From contig JADNYV010000067.1 of NCBI GenBank assembly GCA_015501055.1, positions 1 to 64,000 on the forward strand: a stretch of 64,000 bases of DNA, in the 5' to 3' direction. The position numbers and the translations under genes are program-made. Below are positions 48,364 to 60,486 of the stretch, one piece after another. The notes under the pieces were generated by a model. The model saw only the letters and a program-made list of their open reading frames with translations. It was not told the origin of the DNA and did not search any database. This DNA is from Mucidula mucida. Taxonomy: Eukaryota > Basidiomycota > Agaricomycetes > Agaricales > Physalacriaceae. Each line of letters starts with the position of its first letter. Position 1 is the stretch's first letter.

Positions 48364-48441
48364 ATTAGTGTGCTGAGGCTACAAGAGGGTCCGCATTATG
48401 TCAAGCTGTAAGATATACACAAGATGCAAAAAGTCGCGATG

Positions 48442-49018
48442 TCAGCCCCACGCTGCCTGAGTACTATATTGGATGATGAGTAACAAACTCGCATATGTAC
48501 GGCAGACTTGCCTGTAGTTGACTATCAAATGACCCTCCGTTGCGAATGACTAGGGAACATCAGAGACACTGCGGCAGTCTGCATGGGCGCTGCTGACCTT
48601 GAACAGGTTCGAGACTGTGTCATCCGGTGCTGGCGAGAACGCCAAATTGATATAGGTATGCTAAACATACATTCGTGAGCGGCATTTACGCCTGGAACAC
48701 CGTTGTACTCACCAGCGGGTCCCCGGCCTTCCACTGCAGCTCTTTCCTCAGAAACTGTATCACCGCCTGGAATCGATTTGACGACGTTATCTTGAAGAAA
48801 TTCTGGCGCATTATTGGCGCGTTTCCGACCGCCTTGAATCGCACGATGACTGGTGGTCGGGTCAGCCTGCAGCTCTCTTCCGGGTAAGGAATCGTACCCT
48901 TTTCGGGATCCTTCTTCTTGTACGTCTGTAGCGCTCTCAGAGCCTCCGCCGTTGCCTCCGATGGTCCTTCCGGGCTCGCCCACGATGGCAGATGTCGGTC
49001 TGGTGCGTCGTTGGACAT
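48442..49018 (-). CDS. ATG12: Autophagy ubiquitin-like protein ATG12
   Basis: ATG12 is conjugated through its C-terminal Gly to ATG5. The conjugate, with ATG16, acts as E3 for lipidation of ATG8 on the growing autophagosome. The sequence shows VIVRFKAVGNAPIMRQNFFK, then ITSSNRFQAVIQFLRKEL, then GDPLHTYINLAFSPAPDDTV, and finally FATEGHLIVNYSTQAAWG with the essential terminal Gly immediately before the stop at 48442. Four exons are needed. Two introns have GT donors. The last one (48464-48511, 48 nt) has a GC donor (CAG|GCAAGT) and restores the universal NYST-AAWG end exactly. The first 55 residues are a variable, charged leader as in other fungal ATG12 proteins. Total length is about 143 residues, within the usual range. 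Confidence 0.95.
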
Positions 49019-49383
49019 GGCAGGAATGTCACAAAGTCACATAGTGACCAACCACGTTTTGCGGGGATCAACACCTGTGTTATCCAAATTTGGCCTTCAA
49101 CTTGAACTCTCCGCTGCTTTCTGTCTACCGGACTTGGATCAACGCGTGCTACGCAGGCAGGCATCGACATTCTGTAGCTTCGTCTGGTGATACGCTCCCG
49201 TCGTACACAGGGCTGTTTGGACCTGGATTCCAGCGGTCATCAAAGCGTACTTAACAGCCCTCACGAAAAAGAAATGGGGTCACGATAACAGTTCAAAGTT
49301 CATTGTCCGGTATTTATGTTGTACACGCTGATCTCAGCCTCAAGTCTGTCCGAATATTCTCCTTCGCTCGCGCCCTGCGTCCC
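49019..49383. other. Short intergenic region
   Basis: The ATG12 promoter and the 3' end of the disordered protein gene. No coding signal. Confidence 0.4.
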
Positions 49384-50361
49384 CTACTTGCCCCCGCCGA
49401 ATTTCTTAAGACCATCTCGAAGGCCCTCTCCAATCTTGTCGGCCGTAGATTCGTCCTGAAGAAAAGACATCAGATATCGCCAAGGATAAGAAAGGTTAAT
49501 ACGCACGATGTTGTAACCCGCCTTTTGAGCAGCATATGATACCCCTTTGTCGACCCAGTCGTCCTGCTTGTTGGACGAACCTTGGGTGGTATTCCCGGAA
49601 CTTCCGTAACTGTTGCTCTTCGTCCCTCCGTACGAATCGTCCGTAGTGGACGAACGGTCGTTCAAGCCGCTGTCATTTGACGAGGACCGGTCGTTGCCGC
49701 TGCCATACGCATTTGACGAGGAACGGTCGCTATCTCCGTAGGCGTTGGAGGAGGACCGGTCATTGCCGTAGGCGGTGGAGGTAGAGCGGTCGTCGTCGGA
49801 CGAACCCAAAGAGGAAGAGTTGGGCTTGGAGGAGGAATTGTAGTTGGTGGAAGAACGATCATTCCCGCCACCATACGTGGTGGAAGAACTGTCATCATCG
49901 CCATACGAGTTGGAAGAGGACCGGTCATTGGTGGAGGAAGAGCGGTCATTGTTTGACCCTCCGTAGGAAGAGGATGTGTTGTTGGAAGACGCGCGGTCAT
50001 TACCTGACCCTCCGTAGGAAGAGGATGTGTTGTTGGAAGAGGAGCGATCGTTCCCCCCGAAGGAGGAAGAGTTGTCGTTGGAAGAGGAGCGATCGTTCCC
50101 AGTGGTGGACGAGCCGTAGCTGTCATCGCCCGAGCGATCGTTCTCGCCATACGAGGATGACTTGGTATCGCGCGACGTGTTGTCCGAGTCCCCGCGGGAT
50201 TCCGACTTGTTGCCAGACCCATACGACTCCGACTGGTTGCTAGCTCCATACGACTCCGACTGGTTGCCAGACTGGTTGCGGGACGAGCCATACGAGTCGT
50301 TGGTGGTAGACCCGTACGAGTCGTCGTCGTTGCGCGATGAAGAGTTGTTGTTGTATGACAT
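49384..50361 (-). CDS. Ser/Asn/Asp/Gly-rich intrinsically disordered protein with tandem repeats
   Basis: About 308 residues after removal of a 52-nt intron (GTGCGT...TTCAG, near 49453-49504). The first 250 residues are almost only Ser, Asn, Asp, Gly, Tyr, Arg and Thr. Recurring units are NDRSSSN and SSSYGGS, SYGS near the start and AYG later. The C-terminal 45 residues differ: DDWVDKGVSYAAQKAGYNI, then DESTADKIGEGLRDGLKKF, an amphipathic helix pair. The composition resembles hydrophilic stress or phase-separating proteins, but I recognise no named family. A TATAAA at 50407-50412 lies about 46 nt upstream of the start. The repeats also keep other frames open on both strands; these are shadows. 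Confidence 0.75.
   Translation of the reverse strand: MSYNNNSSSRNDDDSYGSTTNDSYGSSRNQSGNQSESYGASNQSESYGSGNKSESRGDSDNTSRDTKSSSYGENDRSGDDSYGSSTTGNDRSSSNDNSSSFGGNDRSSSNNTSSSYGGSGNDRASSNNTSSSYGGSNNDRSSSTNDRSSSNSYGDDDSSSTTYGGGNDRSSTNYNSSSKPNSSSLGSSDDDRSTSTAYGNDRSSSNAYGDSDRSSSNAYGSGNDRSSSNDSGLNDRSSTTDDSYGGTKSNSYGSSGNTTQGSSNKQDDWVDKGVSYAAQKAGYNIVRINLSYPWRYLMSFLQDESTADKIGEGLRDGLKKFGGGK
49650..50170 (-). repeat. Degenerate in-gene tandem repeats
   Basis: Units coding for (G/S)xNDRSSSN(T/S)SSSYGG recur. The clearest direct repeat is about 54 bp, in adjacent copies around 49960-50040. Imprecise copy number suggests slippage. Confidence 0.7.
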
Positions 50362-52972
50362 GATGTGAGGAGATTCGCTTGGTCTAATCCCACGAAATAC
50401 CTCGCCTTTATACCTCGACGCGCTCTATAGGGGATGACGTATGACGGTGCAATCATAAGGCCGTCTCCTCTCATGGGCCTCCTCTAGGCGCGTCCTCGAG
50501 GTTGAGTGGAGCTTGCCAGTGACGTCTGTCGAAAATATACGTCCCATCAGACTTGAAAAATTGTTTCTGTCAAAAAGACAAATGCTTGTTTGCAGGGCCC
50601 ACCCGCATTCGTACGCTGTTTTTTTTTTGGTGAGCAAAGAGTTCGTGCGAGGTTCACCTGACCTTGACTGCCCCCCCCCCCCCCCTTAGTAGTGTCTCGC
50701 TTCTTCTGATACCTGTCACTTAGGCTGGCGTGCATTTGGCAGCGAGCTTCTGGCTCCTGTTGAGCGTTTAACTTTTCTGAGGCAGGGCGCCGGGAGGTAC
50801 AGCATCAATTAAATGCACCACCTCGTCATTGGGACTCATCGTCCTTCCCTGCAGAATTATTTCACGGAGATTGCTTATCCCGGTGCCTGCTCGTACCCTC
50901 CGTGACGTAGAAAACACTTGAATGTAGGCGTCAAGTGAGTTCGGAATGGTGTGATTTAATTATGGGATTCATTCTACTTACCTAGTCTCGATCCTCGCCA
51001 ACCTTAGGATTCAGAATCGCACTATAGGCAGTCTTCTGGATCGCGACGTGAGGTTAGAAGTAGTGACTGAATGTCAAGAGTGTCCGCCCGACGGTTTAAA
51101 TGAAAAAGAACTAAGAAAAGAACTAGTACTGACCCGGCCCTGTGTATTTCACAATGCTGAATGTCGACTGCCGGTCAAAATCAGTTTCGTTGAGTACACA
51201 GTGACCATGATTCCCCACAATACCTTTGATCTGCGGCAGCGCTCAAATTCATCGTCACCCAAGGCAGACCAAAATCTCCTCGGACAGAAAATGAGAGCAG
51301 AACTGGAAATCCGTCGCAGATGGCCGGATTGTACAGGGCAGTACAGCCGAGGCTGCATCTCATCTGTCACTTGCGCATGGTAAAGCTCGGATGAGGATGT
51401 CCAATCTTGCGATTATGTACGGCCTTTAATGGAATTGGTCTTGATAGCGGTTCTGAAATGACCGTGCACTGTCAGACACCATATGGGCGCGCTGCTTGGG
51501 CGTATTATTGAGGCTTGCGCGCGTTTTCCAGACGGATAAGTACACAATTCTGACGTGGTTTCAAGGATGGCGATTCCAAGCAGAAGTCGTGACAATTTGC
51601 GCGCCACAGTAGAAGGTGCTTCAGTTTGGCTGTTGCCCTTCTAAGCGTGAGGTGAAGTGCACTGGATGTGATGATTGAGCTGAACATGTTGTGAGGTCAC
51701 GGCATGAGGAGAACAAGATACCCATACCCTTTCTTGTCATCACTGCATGTGTGATCTTTGTCATTTTGTAGCGGTTGTATTTGTAGCTTGGTCCTTGTAA
51801 ACAGATTCTCCTCGGGAACCAGCGTGCTAAAGTCAAAGACAACTGGCGCCCGTACGGCCTGGACGCCAAAGTGTGAGTCGCGGAAAGAGCTAAGACGGAG
51901 GCGCTGATGAACATGATTGCAGACAAGTGATAACGACAGGGAGAAGTGGGAAGAATGTTGACAACACGGCAATGTCAGGACTAGTGCTTAGATACCGAGA
52001 ACAGCCGTGGCAGTTCCCCGAGTTGGGCCACACAGGATATCCAGAACTTTGGACCGAGTGAGGCCTGAACAGGCTGCCTTCACAATGTTAAGGCGATACG
52101 TTCACTTCGCTAGACAAAGCGTTTTCTGATTTACGGCCTCAGTAAGCTGTGTTCTCCTGTTTTGACGCATGAACGCTCGGTCACGTTGAATTCGTTGAAG
52201 CCGTCGACAAGTTTAGGGAGACAAAACTATCGGGACTGAGGAGGAGAGAACGTGCGCGCCGAGATAGAGGGGGGGAGCCGAGTTCCAACCTAGTTCAACA
52301 CGCGCACGATGACCTTGATACGCATGAATTTCCTGCAACAGCAATGAGGATGAGTGTGAGAAAATAACGATCGACATGGGCCGATGCAACCGAAGAGGCA
52401 ATCGGCTTTTCCTTCTTCAACCAGTGCCACTTTACTTAGTCTGAAGGACGCGTATCTAGGCTCAACTTCTGCAATTCTTAGTGCCAACTTGCTGCACACG
52501 ATCTGTACGCGACTTGATCCCGACCTGTTCTCGTTAGGCCGACGTTGTCACCAAGAATGTGACTGTCAAGGGCGGTCAATACCTATTTAGTATTCCTTGG
52601 GCTGTAGTCTCTGGCCAGTTGTATTAGCACGCGGTCGGCAAATGTCCGTAAGTGCAAGACCTCGTTATTCATTCCCCTTACACATTCTTTACACAGCCTT
52701 CATTATTCTCTACAAAGCCGTACATCGCGACTCATGGTCAGAATTTCTCGGTTAGTCGGTTACGCCCCTCACTAAATGCGCACTCATCTCACCGGAATCT
52801 TCAACAGAAGACTGAGTGAGTCTACGCGGACCCACAGGAGCGGGTTCATGCGCGTCCAACGGAGGACTGTCAGCAGAACACGGCGCTGATCGTTACAAGC
52901 TATACCACCATCTTGGCGCAGCGCCCTAGTATATAACGTGGACTGGGGAGTCCTCGTTATTTGCATAACATC
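50362..52972. other. 2.6-kb intergenic region with homopolymers
   Basis: It contains a run of ten T (50619-50628) and a run of fifteen C (50671-50685). No gene is supported; minus-strand frames at 51621-51972 have no domain. The last 50 bases are a promoter. Confidence 0.4.
52930..52936 (+). promoter_or_regulatory. TATA box of the DUF3237-like gene
   Basis: TATATAA lies 37 nt upstream of the ATG at 52973, implying a very short 5' UTR. Confidence 0.5.
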
Positions 52973-53685
52973 ATGTTCGTCCTCTCAGTCCTTCTCTTTG
53001 CTGCTCTCACTCCTCTCGCCCAGGCTGCGACGCCAACGCTCACTCACCTGTTCAATGGGACCGTCGATATTGAAGCAGCTGCCACGGGTCTGATCCCAGG
53101 GCCCTTTGGCGCTCGCTCCCTTATAAAATTCACTGGGTAAACTTCTACTGTCCAGAAATTCCTGGCGTTAATGGTGTACGTGCACATGTAGGGGTACACT
53201 GTCCAACGCGAGCAACGGCGAGGTCGTAGCGAAGATCATTCCTGGTCTCGGTGGGGAATTGTGGTGCTTGGCTCAGACAACGTCTTCTATCCTGACATAC
53301 GCTTGGGTTTTGAGTGGGTGGATGATTCAACTTTTGCTTACCTTGAAGTGCACGGGTCCGGGTGCGTATTGCTTCCTGTCTTCCTGCCGTTATTGTGCGC
53401 ATGCTTATCCGAATCCGCAGAAAAGTTGGCGTCAAGGACACTACTTATGGGTAAGACTTACAAAGACTTCGGTTGGATGCCTTGCTCATGTCGTTTTGTT
53501 AGTCGCTTTGAGACCAATTCCATGTCTCGCGTCCAGCTGAACGGTTTATTCACGATCGTCATGTTCGATTTGAGGGCCAGTCCAAAGAAGTTTAATATTT
53601 ACTCTGTGGTGAGTCTTTCGTCTCGTAACGTGCTCGGTAGTACTTGCTGAACACGCAAATAAAGGATGACAGTCTCAACAACTGA
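52973..53685 (+). CDS. Secreted DUF3237-like protein, with apparent -1 frameshift
   Basis: It starts with a signal peptide (MFVLSVLLFAALTPLAQA). The rest resembles fungal DUF3237 proteins, small beta-barrel proteins of unknown function: LFNGTVDIEAAATGLIPGPFG, then GGTLSNASNGEVVAKIIPGL and VFYPDIRLGFEWVDDSTFAY. After two more introns comes ETNSMSRVQLNGLFTIVMFD, and the last exon ends DDSLNN at 53685. Introns at about 53138-53190, 53361-53411, 53450-53502 and 53609-53664 all fit phase. The exception is the sequence around 53256-53264, where the frame GGE...VLGSDN is off by one base. The only in-frame alternative is a 32-nt intron, which is too short to be likely. It is a pseudogene, a base error, or has an unusual intron. 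Confidence 0.65.
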
Positions 53686-54777
53686 GTGTCCCAGTCCGTA
53701 GTACAGTCGACGGTGGATTCTTTCAATTGAGGTGTTCACAAGTAGGGCAACATCGATTGTATTCCTTTCTTGAATCTGTGGGGAAAATGACAGGTGTTGT
53801 GTTTTGACGTACTGTCCCAGACCAGTCCGTTCGCGTGGAGTTCTCGGATCTCCAAGGAACACTGCGCCGATCTTGAGAATGGAAACAGACTAAAGGAGGT
53901 GATTGAACGACCTTTCAGCGAGCCGCATGCTACGAAGGTCTTCCAGAGCAGCTCTGTGTTTATTACCGGACATCACTTGCAAAACAAGCTCGTCGGGAAA
54001 GGCAGGTCATAGCATACGCCTAAGTGAGTATACAATCAATGAATGGATGCTTGTGAACGGTAGGAATGCAAGAAGCGATGAGGCCCATGCTCTGTATGGG
54101 ACATAGACCGGATGATCGGACCGAATTGCCGCGTCTCTTCCTCCTGCATCGCCATAATACCTTCGTCGCGAAGTGACGTTGAAAGCCACTACCTGGCACT
54201 ACAAGTCAGCGTATATTTAGAATACCCACCTTATCCGAGCATCGTTGCATGTTCCCTCTTGACTGAAAGCGCGACAGCTGGCGACACTAGTCTGCAATGA
54301 AATTCTGAGAGTGCGGATATAGGCTGGCCGGGTTTCTCATATACTATTCAAGAATACTCGCTCACCTGAATATACTGGGGCGACCAGGTTTCCCGTATGT
54401 GGCGTATCACCCCTGTTCCTGTATAGCTGTGATAGCAATTGATGGTACGTCGACTGTAAAGACACTCAAGTGCACTTGCTGCCCGAAAAGGTTTTCCGTA
54501 CTAATTGCCTACCGTCCGGACGAGCCGAGCTGGAATCATCTGTATCGCGTTATTGAATCAACAGCACTTCCTTTTGCATTTAACCGAGTGAGTGACAGTG
54601 ATCTTTCCATTTGACAAAGTTGTTCGTTGCGCCTCCCTCTCTGATGTATGTATCATGAAACTGATATTTATATATAGACGCGTACGCGTTCCAAGTATAG
54701 CGACATTGAACCTGCTATTTAGCTGAAGTCGAGGAATGGTTATCGTTCAACAACCTCGCCCATCTTCCTCAGTCACA
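53686..54777. other. Intergenic region
   Basis: Short frames only. No repeat or RNA gene recognised. The last 80 bases are the promoter of the old yellow enzyme gene. Confidence 0.4.
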
Positions 54778-56116
<1,339 letters not shown>

Positions 56117-56402
56117 ATGGACTTGTGTGAGCCTGTATTCATATGTATGTTTGTGTAAAGTTCAATCTAGATATGTTGTGTGGTGGTGATCATTACGCTT
56201 TCGCTTATGGCGCCGAAGCGCTTCCCACACGGCAGCATTGTCAGAAGGGGATATAATGCTGTCCTCATATGGACAACAATGGGTGGGCAATACCATCACG
56301 TGATCCGTGCGATTTGAGCAACAATGAGACTCCAAAGGGTTTGCTCTTAACTTCCACGTCGTCTTATAACGCGTTTCTTCATTTCTTCCAATCTAACTCG
56401 CA

Positions 56403-57797
56403 ATGCCCAAGGCGTCTACTACAAAGGACACTACCAGGAAGCAATCCAAGAGGCAGCAGAAGAGCACGGCGTCGGCGGTTGAACCCAAGAAACGACGCGT
56501 TAGGAGGAAACTGGCGGCGGCTGGTGGTATTGAAGTGTCAGATGCATCTGGACCAGTTGCGCTTCTCAGGCGGCCATCTCTCCCTCCCGACGCTAACACG
56601 AAGGGTCTGCCTACCTTGCCAGTGGAACTCCACCTAGAGATCATATCTTACCTGCCCTCCGTTCCCATTCCGTGTCTTCAATCGGGGATTCTCTGCGAGG
56701 AGTATCGTATCAAGTTTGACACCATGTTCGCGATATCGCAAACGTGCCGAGTGCTGTATCACCTCTTCAAGCCGCTTTTGTGGGAGACTTTGGAAGCATG
56801 TGCTCTGAATCTGCCACGCACAGGATGTACTACCGGGAGACCCAAGGCCATGGCAACAGAACTTGTGCTCTGGCTCGAAGTCGTCTCCATACGCGCGCCA
56901 GCGCTTGCGAATTACGTTCGGTTAGTTTTGTCGTGTACTACTTGCGTTGGCGCCTCATGATTGACTATTTTTACAGTGTGTTCAACGTCGCTCTAACAGC
57001 ATTCTCCTCTCGCAACGTGTACCAGGAGTTCACGCGATGTCTCCAGCTCCTCCCGAATCTTCACACCTTGCAAATAGTGTCCTTCCCCGACAGCCACGAG
57101 AAGGACAAGTGTCTGTGGCATCTGTCTGGGGCGTTTAAAGGAGGTATAAGTCTCCCGACTGTACATACGGTAACGATACCGCAGTGCATTTACGAACGCA
57201 TCGTCGCCTCTGACGGTCCCCGGATATTCCCCAATCTCCGACACCTGAGCTTGACGAAAATCTCCACCGCTGCTCGATATCGATATTGTATCACGGACAA
57301 GCCTTGCACTCAAGAAATCCACTCTTTACAGCTTTCGATCATCTTACAATTGGGAGAGCTGGGGATGCAAAGTAGGCATTCAAATTTGCGCACTGACAAG
57401 TTTAGACAACTGATCATACATTTTTACTTCAGGTCTTATAAGCCTCTTCCCACATCTTCGTGTCACACCTCAAATCTATGTACCTTATCAAAGAGAGGCC
57501 TGGCTCTTTGAACAGCACGAGTCCGAGGAGGAATTTACGGCGAGGTACATCCCCAAGGCGCAGAAGGCGTTCCAGGCATTGAGCCGCCTCACGCGCCTTC
57601 ACACCATAGTGCTGGACGACGACTTATCCACGGCCCCTGTGGTCATGGAACGAGTCTGCGATATGGCGAAAAAGCTGATTTTGAGGAATTTAGGGCGGGA
57701 GGAGAATGTGGATGTTGTGGAGGGGAAGGTTAGGTGGTGCCATGGGGAAGAATGGGCTAGAGAGATGCGGGTTTTGAGGCCGGTGAATGAGGACTAG
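56403..57797 (+). CDS. F-box-like protein, intact copy 1 of a tandem family
   Basis: The N terminus is basic (KKRRVRRKLAAA, a possible nuclear signal). It is followed by an F-box-like helix pattern LPTLPVELHLEIISYLPSV and SQTCRVLYHLFKPLLWETL. The rest is Leu-rich (FTRCLQLLPNLHTLQIVSFP, FPNLRHLSLTKIS), like the degenerate LRR part of agaricomycete F-box proteins. Introns at about 56921-56975 and 57371-57431 keep the frame, and the protein ends LRPVNED at 57797. F-box proteins usually link substrates to SCF ubiquitin ligases; no substrate can be inferred. The next 2.4 kb holds a frameshifted paralogue and a truncated copy. Confidence 0.72.
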
Positions 57798-58030
57798 CTC
57801 ACGTTGAGCGTTATCATACCCGCATTGCATGTATATATCACCCCTGTAAATAATGAAGGCTTGAAGAAAGCGTGCTAGCATCAGCAGCGGTTTAGGACAA
57901 GGTACCGCTGACAAAGTCAGGTGAGGGAAAGGGCAATCGAGCCCGGATGCCGGTCCGACATGCCTTTGTCTTTGGCTTCCACCATCGCACTACAAGTTCA
58001 ACAGATTTCGCCTATTCATCACTTCGAGCC

Positions 58031-59313
58031 ATGTCTGCAACCACCGCTACACCTCGGAAAACAGTCAGGCGTAGACCTGAGAAGACTCTGAAGAAACGAA
58101 GGAAAATCACTCCCAAGTCCACAGAAGTAACATTCGGACATGGGAACACCAAGGGTCTCCCTGCACTTCCAGTCGAGCTTCACTTGGAGATAATTTCATC
58201 TATTCCCTCAGTACCAGTTCCTTGTCCTAGTTCAGGCATCCTCCCCGGGGAATACCGCGACAAATTCGACGCAATGTACGCGCTGTCCCAGACCTGTAGC
58301 GCGTTATACCACGTATATAATTCTCTGTTATGGAAGAGCTTGGACGTATGCGCGATTCGCGATCGGCCGCATCAGTCGCGGTTGCTGGCTAAGAAGATGG
58401 CAACCGAGCTCGTCTCCCAAATTGAAATCGTGACTATACGTGCACCGCACCTTGCCGAGTTTGTTAGTAAGTCCTACGTTCACGCCTTTCATATCATACT
58501 GAGTGGCCATATAGGGTATTCAACGTCGCGCTGACCGCATTTTCATCTCCGACCGTGTACAAAGAATTTGTGCGCTGCCTTCATTGTCTACCAAACCTGC
58601 ACACACTTCAAATCATCTCGTTCCCCCGCTGTACGGATGACTTGGCGCCTCATCAAGCTTGGAGAGCCTTACGCATGCTTTTGCGCAGGCGTGCGTGCCG
58701 TCTATAAAGACTTTGACATTGCCGGTTGCGATCCTGAAACCCATGAGATTAGGGGCAACATTTCCCAACTTGCGCTTCTTGGCTACTCTGGATTGGTGTT
58801 TTGATACCAAGTATACGGACGTCCTTCAACTGATTCCTCGGTCGATCCACTCCCTACATGGGCATCCCACGATATTCGACTTGTCGTGTCCGCCTCTGTA
58901 TCTGCATTTAGAGGCCCAGCGATGTGAGTCCACCTTTCTCCTTACCGTCGAAATGGGTCACCGATGGTCAAATAGCTCTCTTTGGACATCTCCCTCACCT
59001 GCGTTTTACCCCACAACTTCTTTTTCAACACTCTCCTCGTCCCGCGAATAAGGCTCACCTCAAGCTTCTTCAGGTGGCTCTGCTCAGCTGGACGCACAGG
59101 TGGCCCGAGCTCCACACTATTCAGCTGATGGCGTATGAGGGTGCCTCGGGTAGGATGAGCGAGGACGCGGTTGTGAATGTTGCAAAGGGCGTGCTGTTGG
59201 GTCACCTCAAGGCACACGAGAATATCGTCGAGGGAACGATTAACCTTTGGCATAGAAAGGCGGCGCTATCCCCATATCGAGTTGTTTTAGTACGACGTCC
59301 TAGTCGAGATTGA
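58031..59313 (+). CDS. F-box-like protein, copy 2, with apparent frameshift
   Basis: A diverged paralogue of the gene at 56403. Shared parts include a basic leader, NTKGLPALPVELHLEIISSI, SQTCSALYHVYNSLLWKSL and VFNVALTAFSS, then LPNLHTLQIISFP. The frame breaks at about 58638-58660, where one base is missing between TDDLA and the homologous SLTHAFAQACVPSIKTLTLP. From there to the stop at 59313 the frame is clean (LLQVALLSWTHRWPELHTIQL, GVLLGHLKAHENIVEG), including one intron at about 58922-58973. Either it is an early pseudogene or the sequence has a base error. Confidence 0.6.
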
Positions 59314-59327
59314 GGAATTGAATGTTG

Positions 59328-60240
59328 TGGGAGACATTGGAAGTGTGTGTCTTGCGTACGAAATGTACTACCGAGAGACCCAAAGCCATGGCAACAGAGC
59401 TTGTGCGCTGGCTTGAAGTCGTCTCCATACGCGCGCCAGCGCTTGCAAATTACGTTAGGTGAGTTTTTTCGTGTAGTTGCCACATTGGCATCATGCTTCA
59501 CCATTTTCCACAGCGTGTTCAACGTCGCTCTAACAGCATTCTCCTCTCGCAACGTAATCAGGAGTTTACGCGATGTCTTCAGCTCCTCCCGAATCTTCAC
59601 ACGTTACAAATAGTGTCATTTCCCGACATCCACAAGAAGGAGAAGTGTCTGTGGCGTCTGTCCGATGCGTTTAAAGGAGCTCTCACTCTCCCAACTGTTC
59701 ATATGGTAACGATACCGCAGTGCATCTACGAACACATCGTAGCCTCTGACGGTCACTGAATATTTTCCAACCTCCGACATCTGAGCTTGACGATTAGACA
59801 TCAATATCTCGTTACTGGCACGCCGTTCATTCAAGGAATTCACTCTCTGCAGCTCTCGATGGTCGTATCATTGGATGAGCTGGAACTCCTAAGTAGGGCA
59901 TCATTACAATGGCATGACATTCGACTTCAACTGATTCGTTCTACTGACAGAGCTCATAAACCTTCTTCGGGCTATATGTTTGGATTGAGTCAGAGGGGAA
60001 ATTTACCAACAGGTATATTCCTGAGGCCCGGAAGGCGTTCCAGGCATTGAGCCGCCTGACGCGACTTCATACTATAGTGCTGGACAGCACGATTCTGCTA
60101 AAGAGGTTCTGGAACGACGAGCCACCCGCAGAGAAATTTAGATCTCGTGGAGAATGCGGATGTCGTGGAAGGGACGGTTAGGCAGTTCGGGGAAGACGGG
60201 CTCAACAGATCGATACGGGTTACGCGTCCGGTGAATGAGG
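59328..60240 (+). pseudogene. Truncated pseudogene copy 3 of the F-box-like family
   Basis: Starting abruptly at 59328 (TTGTGGGAGAC), this stretch matches 56780-57780 of copy 1 with high nucleotide identity through the first intron, the SRNV exon and the end of the gene. The whole F-box half is missing. The exon after the intron has lost bases (frame turns to SRNVIRSLRDVFSS), there is an in-frame TGA at about 59757, and the end at 60100-60180 is rearranged. It is closer to copy 1 than copy 2 is. Confidence 0.85.
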
Positions 60241-60486
60241 ACTCGCACAGGATGAGCGTTATTATACCCGCATTGCATGTACATAATATTCTTTAACCAC
60301 TGTGCATAACGAAGGTTCGAGGTCCTCAACAGTCACAAGCAAGAAGCGCATTGAACATTACTAAACGGTGTGTAATGAGAGGGAGGCTAAACGCACGTTC
60401 GAAAAGTTGAGTGTACAACTGCCAGCCCGTTACTGTACAAGGGATAATTAGTTATCGAGAACCACACACACACTGCCAATAGCCAG

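Noticed and set aside
49662..50474. Second long minus-strand frame of 270 codons overlapping the disordered protein gene
   Set aside because: It is a shadow of the repeat composition (Thr/Pro/Met/Arg reading of the same repeats) and begins outside the promoter of the real gene.
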